Assembly (NCBI GenBank): GCA_018224505.1
Contig: JAGTVD010000388.1
Coordinates: 1-7,852, forward strand
Source of the DNA: Desulfatitalea sp.
Lineage (GTDB): Bacteria > Desulfobacterota > Desulfobacteria > Desulfobacterales > Desulfosarcinaceae
Direction: 5' to 3'
DNA length: 7,852 nt
A program made the position numbers and the translations under genes. The notes under the pieces were generated by a model, which did no database searches, had not been told where the DNA came from, and saw only the letters and a program-made list of their open reading frames with translations. Shown here one piece after another: positions 1 through 4,405 of the stretch; position 1 is the stretch's first letter; every line of letters starts with the position of its first letter.

Positions 1-344
1 ATCCATCCGGTGTGCTTGAGCAGGTTTGCAAGATCATTGATGCTCGGCACCAGGGAGTCCGGACCCACGATGCATGAGGGGAAGCGCCGCCAGTGGATCG
101 TGCCCAGCAGGTACACCAGGTGGGCCAAAAAGGCGGCGATCATGAAGATACCGACGTAAACGTGCACCCGCAGGGCACTTTCGAAGCCGCCGAAAAGCCA
201 TCCCAGGCCCTGCCCCCATGTGGTTTCGTGATACATGCGGCCCAGGCCGGTGGTGGCCTGCATAAGGAAGCAGAGCATCAGCACCAGGTGAAACAGGCGC
301 TGGCCCAGGGTGAAACGCAGCAATCGACCATTTTCACTGTTCAT
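1..344 (-). CDS. b-type cytochrome, membrane subunit (partial, 3' end outside window)
   Basis: The first 114 codons of an integral membrane protein resembling the N-terminal part of the cytochrome b561 / formate dehydrogenase gamma / Ni,Fe-hydrogenase b-subunit superfamily. A first hydrophobic segment spans about residues 17-36 and carries H19. A second spans about 60-81 and carries H61 and H75. Histidines placed this way in helices are the usual heme b ligands of the superfamily. The start ATG overlaps the stop of the upstream triheme cytochrome gene by 4 nt (ATGA), a sign of translational coupling. With its two upstream cytochrome c genes it probably forms a quinone-linked electron-transfer complex: heme b would exchange electrons with the menaquinone pool, and the c-hemes would take or give them on the periplasmic side. 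The rest of the protein is beyond the left edge, so subfamily and total number of helices cannot be decided. Confidence 0.75.
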   Translation of the reverse strand, partial: MNSENGRLLRFTLGQRLFHLVLMLCFLMQATTGLGRMYHETTWGQGLGWLFGGFESALRVHVYVGIFMIAAFLAHLVYLLGTIHWRRFPSCIVGPDSLVPSINDLANLLKHTGW

Positions 345-1003
345 TGGGACGCCCCCTTATCTCTGATGAACAACTCACGGATGCCCCACAAGATGGTATG
401 CGGCAGAAACAGGGCGAAGGTGCCGACGGCCAGGACGACCATGATCCAGAATGCGTAGAACAGCAGCGGCATGCTTTCCGCTGTCGCCAGTCGGGCCGGG
501 TGCGGTTCATGCACTCTATAGAGCGCAAACGAAGCACCGGCGCCTTCATGGCATTTGGAGCAGACATGGGTGTGCTGGCGGATCGGGTTCAGGCGTGAAA
601 AGTAATGGTTGATGCTGGCGATCGGCTCTTCACCATGACACTGGCGGCAGGTGATGCCGTGGCGCACGGTATGGCGGTTGCCGGCATTGTCGGGATGGCA
701 ATCCACGCAGCGGCGCTGTACGTAGAAGGGCAGGTCCTGATGCGCGTCGCCGATGAACATTCGGTTCAAGGCCCGGTTGTCGGAATCTTCCACGCGGCTC
801 AAGCCCATCCCCTGCCGCTCACTGGCTTGGAAAAAGCCGGTCTGGTTGCGGGGTCGCACCTCGTAAGCCTCGTAAAGACCCGTGGCCATCTCGGTGCTGC
901 GATAATGGTAATAGCGCGAAGCGACTTCTTCCTGAGCGAGTGCGGGGCCGGGCAGGCAGAACACCAGTACCAGGAGCAGCGGCTTTATCTTCGATTGACG
1001 CAT
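341..1003 (-). CDS. membrane-anchored triheme cytochrome c
   Basis: A 220-residue exported cytochrome. An N-terminal signal peptide (about residues 1-23, ending in ALA before QEE) is followed by a periplasmic domain with three CxxCH heme-binding motifs at residues 99-103 (CVDCH), 119-123 (CRQCH) and 148-152 (CSKCH). Several extra histidines (H111, H115, H133, H144, H146, H165, H168) could serve as distal ligands. A strongly hydrophobic segment at about 179-200 followed by basic residues gives a C-terminal membrane anchor with the heme domain outside. A GGGGGG Shine-Dalgarno lies 8 nt before the ATG. The gene starts 50 nt after the octaheme cytochrome gene and overlaps the cytochrome b gene by 4 nt, so the three are almost certainly co-transcribed. 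The likely role, by inference, is an electron relay between heme b in the membrane and the octaheme protein. I do not recognise a named orthologue. Confidence 0.85.
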   Translation of the reverse strand: MRQSKIKPLLLVLVFCLPGPALAQEEVASRYYHYRSTEMATGLYEAYEVRPRNQTGFFQASERQGMGLSRVEDSDNRALNRMFIGDAHQDLPFYVQRRCVDCHPDNAGNRHTVRHGITCRQCHGEEPIASINHYFSRLNPIRQHTHVCSKCHEGAGASFALYRVHEPHPARLATAESMPLLFYAFWIMVVLAVGTFALFLPHTILWGIRELFIRDKGASQ

Positions 1004-1053
1004 GAAACCCCCCTATTGAACCGTTGGTATCCACCGGGTACCGCCGGTTCCGG

Positions 1054-2322
1054 CTACTTCAAGGTATCCTTGCTGACCGCCGGAATCATTTCCCCCTGGG
1101 GTTTCGGCAACTGGGTCAGGATTTCGTATTTGCGCTGCATCTCGCTGACTTCTTCGTTCTTGTGGTAGTGGCAGATCTGGCACGAGTTGGGCAGATCGGG
1201 GTTCTCCAACGTTTCCATGGGCGGTCGCGCGTGGAAGGTGTGGCTGCGCATATCGTTGGGTTCGGCCGTGCTGGCGATCCGCGGCATGTGGCAACCCAGG
1301 CAGTTGGCGAACGAGTGGATGGAATGGGCCCGGTTGTTGTTGACCATGGTGTGGCAACTCAAGCACTGGCTGGAACCGGCCTCCTTGGTTTGGAAACGGG
1401 TGGGCGCCATGCCCAGGCGATGGACGGCATGGCAGGAGGTGCAGGTGACCCCCTGTTCGCGGTGCTGGGATTGGAGCCAGTCGATATATTGTTGGTGGTG
1501 GGACCGGGATGAGAAGTCGGGATAGAGACGGCGCATGTCCGCTTTTTCGTATGAGGTTTCGTAGATCGGCTCCAGGACCATGCCCGGCGTATACCCCACG
1601 GGCCAGCCGGCATCCTTGTAGTCCGGGTGCTTGGCGTTGCCCCGGGTGTGGCAGGAACCGCAGATCTGAACCGAAACCCCCGCTGTCAGCTTGGCCGGGT
1701 GGACAATGGTCTCGCGCTTCTCGAACACGGCGGTGCGCGGCAGGGCCGTGTGCCGGGATCCCGGACCGTGGCACGCTTCGCAGCCGATGGACGGTTCGGA
1801 AAAGGTGCGCTTCTCCAAATCCACGCCCGTGGCGTGGCATCCGCCGCAACGGACCAGCCAGTCCCGCTCATCCCAATTGTCCTCGTGATAGTTCACCCAC
1901 CGGCGGGTGGCCAGGTTGTACTGCACCGGTGCGATGTAATAGACGCCGTCTTTTTCCACCAGGTAGCGCTGTTTCCATTGGGTGCCGATCACGTAGTGCA
2001 CTTCCTCGGCGGTGGGAATGTACACCTCCCCGGCGGGAATTTTCAGCCGTTCCTGGATTTTTTCCAGGTCGGCGCGTATTTTTTCCGCATTCATTTCGGC
2101 CATGAATGCCTGGGGGTTGTCCTTGGTGGGGATCAGCATGCGGCTGTGCAAGGTCATTTTCCAGGAGTCGTAGTGCTCCAGGTGACATGTTTTGCAGGTT
2201 TGCGAACCCACGAAAGTTTTGGGTGTCTGCTGGATGGCCTGCATGTCCAAGGCCTCTTGCCGGCCGCAGGCCATCGTCAGGATCGCAATGCACAATACAA
2301 CAACGAGACGTCTTGCGGACAT
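1054..2322 (-). CDS. exported octaheme c-type cytochrome, cytochrome c554-like family
   Basis: A 422-residue secreted multiheme cytochrome. Eight CxxCH motifs lie at residues 43-47, 159-163, 181-185, 221-225, 294-298, 320-324, 341-345 and 381-385. The first sits in a GSQTCKTCHLEHYDSW context, and the third in CEACHGPGSRH. Both, with the later CGSCH and CLGCHMP sites, are typical of the cytochrome c554-like/doubled-CxxCH proteins often annotated only as 'cytochrome c family protein'. The signal sequence covers residues 1-18. C19 in LTMAC could be a lipidated cysteine, but T at -3 and M at -2 make a poor lipobox, so soluble periplasmic or lipid-anchored remain open. I chose the ATG at 2322 because AAAGGGGG lies 7 nt upstream; a TTG 12 codons earlier has no such site. 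It is the first gene of the cytochrome operon. No catalytic heme motif (such as CxxCK) is present, which argues for electron transfer rather than nitrite reduction. Confidence 0.9.
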   Translation of the reverse strand: MSARRLVVVLCIAILTMACGRQEALDMQAIQQTPKTFVGSQTCKTCHLEHYDSWKMTLHSRMLIPTKDNPQAFMAEMNAEKIRADLEKIQERLKIPAGEVYIPTAEEVHYVIGTQWKQRYLVEKDGVYYIAPVQYNLATRRWVNYHEDNWDERDWLVRCGGCHATGVDLEKRTFSEPSIGCEACHGPGSRHTALPRTAVFEKRETIVHPAKLTAGVSVQICGSCHTRGNAKHPDYKDAGWPVGYTPGMVLEPIYETSYEKADMRRLYPDFSSRSHHQQYIDWLQSQHREQGVTCTSCHAVHRLGMAPTRFQTKEAGSSQCLSCHTMVNNNRAHSIHSFANCLGCHMPRIASTAEPNDMRSHTFHARPPMETLENPDLPNSCQICHYHKNEEVSEMQRKYEILTQLPKPQGEMIPAVSKDTLK

Positions 2323-2329
2323 GGTATAG

Positions 2330-2337
2330 CCCCCTTT
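2330..2337 (-). promoter_or_regulatory. ribosome binding site of the octaheme cytochrome gene
   Basis: AAAGGGGG on the minus strand, 7 nt before the ATG at 2322. It fixes this start over the in-frame TTG at 2358. The next gene of the operon also uses a run of Gs as its Shine-Dalgarno. Confidence 0.6.
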
Positions 2338-2382
2338 GCGCTGTCTGTTGAAAGGCAAAACTGCGTTTGAACGAAAATGGGT

Positions 2383-2388
2383 GTTATA
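2383..2388 (-). promoter_or_regulatory. possible -10 element of the cytochrome operon
   Basis: TATAAC on the minus strand, part of the 8-bp palindrome GTTATAAC (2383-2390), 60 nt before the octaheme start codon. No -35 match is seen at 16-18 nt spacing, so if real it would be an activator-dependent or alternative-sigma promoter. The evidence is weak. Confidence 0.2.
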
Positions 2389-2452
2389 ACAACCGATCGC
2401 CCGCGGGGAGATGCGGGTTTAGGACGATGGTACGGAGTGGTTCATACTGTTG

Positions 2453-2545
2453 AACTGAGAATAGTCAGCCTTCGGTACGTTCGTCGATAGCGGATGGGCT
2501 TACCGGGCGAGTGCATCGCAACCGGTTGCAGCTGACTTTTCAGTT
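2453..2545. repeat. bulged inverted repeat enclosing a 12-bp palindrome
   Basis: The left arm (2453-2469) and right arm (2531-2545) pair as a 7-bp inner stem (AGTCAGC with GCTGACT) and a 6-bp outer stem (AACTGA with TCAGTT), separated by a 4x2 internal loop. The enclosed 61 nt includes the perfect palindrome GCAACCGGTTGC (2518-2529). The element lies in the 295-nt gap between the metalloprotease gene and the octaheme cytochrome, 131 nt or more upstream of the latter. It could be an RNA fold, an operator region or a small mobile-repeat remnant. The sequence I can read does not match the cyclic-dinucleotide (GEMM) or cobalamin riboswitch core motifs I looked for. Confidence 0.35.
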
Positions 2546-2617
2546 TGAGACCGCTGAGGAAACCTTCACCGACTGAACCAAGAATAATCCGACCATCGAA
2601 TAATTGGCAAGTGGTTT

Positions 2618-3013
2618 TTACCCATAACCCAAAGCCTCCAGCGCCCCATCGGTCAGACCCAGGGCATGAGCGACTTCGTGCACCACGGTGATCTCGATTT
2701 CATCGATCAGTTCATCGCGGGTGGTGCAAAGCTGTTCGAGAGGCTCTTGAAAAAGGTAGATGGCGTCCGGGTAGAGTGGGGGGTCGATCAGACTGCGTTC
2801 GGTCAATGGCACCCCCCAATAAAGGCCCAAGAGCGTTTCGCCGGGCGGTAGCCCCATCTCTGCCAGCATTTCGTCACTGGGCCGCCGCTCAACGGTAATC
2901 ACGACATTCTCCAGGTGCCGTTGGATCTCTTCTGGAATTCGGGCCAATGCTTGCTGAACGATGGTGTCGAACGCCCTGCCGCTGAGGCGTAACTTTGTGC
3001 CGGCCATGCGCAT
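2618..3013 (-). CDS. small zincin-like metalloprotease (PF06262-type)
   Basis: A 131-residue cytoplasmic protein with no signal peptide or membrane segment. Near its C-terminus, H112-E113-x-x-H116-x-x-G119-x-x-D122 (TVVHEVAHALGLTD) forms the extended zinc site of the minimal 'metallopeptidase family protein' zincins: two His and one Asp as likely metal ligands, and E113 as catalytic base. Upstream, LLGLYWGVPLTER and the PDAIYLFQEPL stretch match the strand segments typical of this family, whose members are about 110-140 residues long, so it appears complete. The ATG at 3013 has GGAG 4 nt upstream, and a second in-frame ATG at 3007 has the same site at 10 nt, so either may start translation. 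Substrate and physiological role of this family are largely unknown. The gene stands alone between two long gaps, and nothing nearby suggests a partner. Confidence 0.85.
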   Translation of the reverse strand: MRMAGTKLRLSGRAFDTIVQQALARIPEEIQRHLENVVITVERRPSDEMLAEMGLPPGETLLGLYWGVPLTERSLIDPPLYPDAIYLFQEPLEQLCTTRDELIDEIEITVVHEVAHALGLTDGALEALGYG

Positions 3014-3364
3014 CAGTCTCCATCGAGGTGTCGCGTTAAAGGCGCAATCTCAAAAATTTCCCGGAAACCTGGTATTTATCGAGATGCCCGCGAACGCACT
3101 GCGTTCAGACAGTGCGGGCCAAACAACCCTGCGCACACCCCCAAGCGTCACTAAAACCTTATTGCAAACGCAGCGCCCCACAGCCGCTGCCGGGAGCGCC
3201 TCCTATCAAACAAAAAAAGGTGGCCGGTCAGCTGTCCAGTGCATCAATCATGCATGCATTGTACATGCGATCGCCCTGTGGTGCACGCTATGCCGGGGCG
3301 ATGGTGGCACAGAGGCGGCGGATCGGAAGCGATGGCTGCCGACCCGCCCATGGTATGCCGTGCA
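3014..3364. other. gene-free stretch between the GAF gene and the metalloprotease gene
   Basis: I find no convincing coding frame here: the open frames lack ribosome binding sites and recognisable protein sequence. It contains the nested palindrome at 3086-3119, one half (3044-3055) of a 12-bp inverted repeat whose other half is at 4010-4021, a 10-bp palindrome ATGCATGCAT at about 3249-3258, and a run of seven T on the minus strand near 3212-3218 that lacks a clear preceding hairpin. The promoter of the metalloprotease gene must lie here or further upstream, but I cannot pick one with confidence. Confidence 0.5.
3086..3119. promoter_or_regulatory. nested palindrome, candidate operator or hairpin upstream of the metalloprotease gene
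   Basis: A perfect 15-nt odd palindrome, GAACGCACTGCGTTC (3092-3106, 7-bp arms around one central base), sits just inside an outer GCCCGC (3086-3091) that can pair with GCGGGC (3114-3119). An alternative fold pairs GCACTG (3096-3101) with CAGTGC (3110-3115). It lies about 75-105 nt upstream of the metalloprotease start. The symmetric 7-bp arms suit a dimeric repressor, and the mutually exclusive stems would also suit an RNA switch. There is no T-run after it on either strand, so it is not a typical terminator. Confidence 0.3.
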
Positions 3365-3976
3365 TCAGGTAGAGCGGCTACCCACGCTGACGGGAACCCC
3401 CTCGTAGGGTGTCCACTTGGTGCTCTTGATGGTTTTTGGGTCCCGCAGTTCCTTCAACACTTCGATGCTGTTTTTGTAACCCTTAAGTACCCGGCACATA
3501 TCGATGGACATACCGGCGATTTGGGCCAGTGCCTGAAGCAGGTTCAAATCGTTAAGGGTGAACTCCCAGTGATCGGCGGTGTAGACCCGCAGGGTGCCGA
3601 TCAGTTTACCCTGCACCACGACCGGTACCGCCAGGATCGATACAATCCCTTCGTTGCGGGCCGCTTCCGGGTATTGGATCCGCGGATCGTCGCTCACATC
3701 GTACACTGCCACCGGCCCATCTTCCGGTGACTGCGCGATGGAGCGCAGGGCGCTGATGGGGCCTTTTTCAAGGTACGTTTTGCTCAAGCCATAGGCGGCG
3801 GCAATTTCAAATTCGTTGGTTTTGTCGTTGAGCAGAAACAGTACACATCCTTTGACGCCCAACGCCGACGTGATGCCCTCCACGGTCATCAATACGACCT
3901 CTTCGGGGTCCTTGCTCATGGAAATGGCTCGAATCAGGCGCTGCAATGTTTCATAATTCATCGTGTAATGGCTCAT
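3365..3976 (-). CDS. stand-alone GAF-domain protein
   Basis: A 203-residue soluble protein made of a single GAF domain (about residues 22-163) plus a short C-terminal tail. Typical GAF features are an opening helix (LQRLIRAISMSKDPEEVV), the strand GVKGCVLFLLN, the central DDPRIQYPEAARNEGIVSIL segment leading into AVPVVVQGKLIGTLRVY, and the closing helix NDLNLLQALAQIAGMSID. GAF domains bind small ligands or cofactors and usually regulate attached output domains, but none is fused here, so it may be a sensor subunit acting on a partner. The start at 3976 is set by a strong AAAGGAG 6 nt upstream; the frame stays open for 119 more codons upstream but that part has no GAF sequence and poor composition. 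A strong promoter at 4321-4350 implies a leader of about 340 nt. The ligand is unknown. Confidence 0.82.
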   Translation of the reverse strand: MSHYTMNYETLQRLIRAISMSKDPEEVVLMTVEGITSALGVKGCVLFLLNDKTNEFEIAAAYGLSKTYLEKGPISALRSIAQSPEDGPVAVYDVSDDPRIQYPEAARNEGIVSILAVPVVVQGKLIGTLRVYTADHWEFTLNDLNLLQALAQIAGMSIDMCRVLKGYKNSIEVLKELRDPKTIKSTKWTPYEGVPVSVGSRST

Positions 3977-3982
3977 GGCTGA

Positions 3983-3989
3983 CTCCTTT
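3983..3989 (-). promoter_or_regulatory. ribosome binding site of the GAF gene
   Basis: AAAGGAG on the minus strand with a 6-nt spacer to the ATG at 3976. This strong site selects the 203-residue protein over the 322-residue reading that starts at 4333. Confidence 0.7.
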
Positions 3990-4043
3990 CTGCGCAGCGA
4001 TAATGCGCATTTTGAGATTGCATCCCATGGTTGCCAAATGGGC

Positions 4044-4060
4044 GGCCGGACCATCCGGCC
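4044..4060 (-). other. GC-rich stem-loop in the leader of the GAF gene
   Basis: GGCCGGA (4044-4050) and TCCGGCC (4054-4060) form a perfect 7-bp stem with a 3-nt loop, 68-84 nt before the GAF start codon. It is not followed by a T-run on the minus strand, so an intrinsic terminator is unlikely. A stabilising or regulatory leader structure, or chance in a GC-rich genome, is possible. Confidence 0.35.
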
Positions 4061-4320
4061 ACCGCTCGACGCGCCGCCATTGTGCCGAATCAAATGAACT
4101 CGAAACCTATGTAAACAGAGCTGATCCCCTGTCGGCCGTCCATGTTGGATGGCGGGGATATTGCCAGTGTGACTGTGCTTGAACCGAAACCGGATGGCGC
4201 GTTGTTCCCGTTGGGCTGAAGGGTGATCCAGAGGGCACGGTGGAACGGAAAAGCGATTCGCGGTGCGCGCGTCGGCATCTGCACAAAGGGTGCGTTTGGG
4301 GTGCCGGATCCCTTGTGTAT

Positions 4321-4350
4321 ATGATACCCCCACCGGTTCATGGGTGTCAA
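4321..4350 (-). promoter_or_regulatory. sigma70-type promoter reading toward the GAF gene
   Basis: On the minus strand, a perfect TTGACA (-35, 4345-4350), an 18-nt spacer and TATCAT (-10, 4321-4326, five of six consensus bases). Transcription would start near 4313, about 340 nt before the GAF start codon. It is the best match to a sigma70 promoter that I found in the window. What lies between it and the GAF gene may be a long untranslated leader or a separate small RNA. Confidence 0.55.
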
Positions 4351-4405
4351 AGGATAGTTCAGGTCAGAACTAATATTGGGAACAGGAACCGTTTTGGGAA
4401 GAGGG

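Larger units (their letters stand above)
3977..4405. other. gene-free stretch between the phosphatidyltransferase fusion and the GAF gene
   Basis: This 429-nt stretch has no convincing gene. A minus-strand frame of 113 codons (4090-4431) stays open through much of it, but it has no ribosome binding site and no protein family I recognise. The region carries the promoter at 4321-4350, the stem-loop at 4044-4060, and TTTTGAGATTGC (4010-4021), which is the reverse complement of 3044-3055. I see no intrinsic terminator for the upstream transferase gene. Confidence 0.5.

Noticed and set aside
1054..2322. Identification of the octaheme protein as a nitrite, hydroxylamine or tetrathionate reductase
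   Set aside because: Length and number of hemes overlap with such enzymes, but there is no CxxCK or other catalytic heme motif, and the sequence context matches the cytochrome c554-like electron carriers.
1509..2370. Long plus-strand open frames opposite the octaheme cytochrome gene (up to about 250 codons)
   Set aside because: They are antisense shadows in a GC-rich gene: the minus-strand frame has eight heme motifs, a signal peptide and a ribosome binding site, while the plus-strand translations match no family.
2440..2617. Open frame of about 60 codons after the metalloprotease stop, on the minus strand
   Set aside because: It has no start with a ribosome binding site and no recognised family, and it overlaps the inverted repeat; a frame this short is expected by chance.
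2323..2617. Cyclic-dinucleotide (GEMM-type) riboswitch before the cytochrome operon
   Set aside because: Such riboswitches do precede multiheme cytochrome genes in related bacteria, but the conserved core words were not found on the minus strand here.
3207..3240. Possible intrinsic terminator of the GAF gene (run of seven T on the minus strand)
   Set aside because: The bases before the T-run (CAGCTGACCGGCCACC) do not form a stable hairpin next to it; only short self-complementary words are present.
4015..4045. Sigma54-type promoter (TTGGCA...TGCA) before the GAF gene
   Set aside because: The distance between the GG and GC elements is two bases too long, and sigma54 promoters tolerate little spacing change.
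3977..4333. Upstream extension of the GAF protein by 119 residues
   Set aside because: The extension has no domain, an unnatural composition, and spans the -10 region and leader; the AAAGGAG site points to the ATG at 3976.
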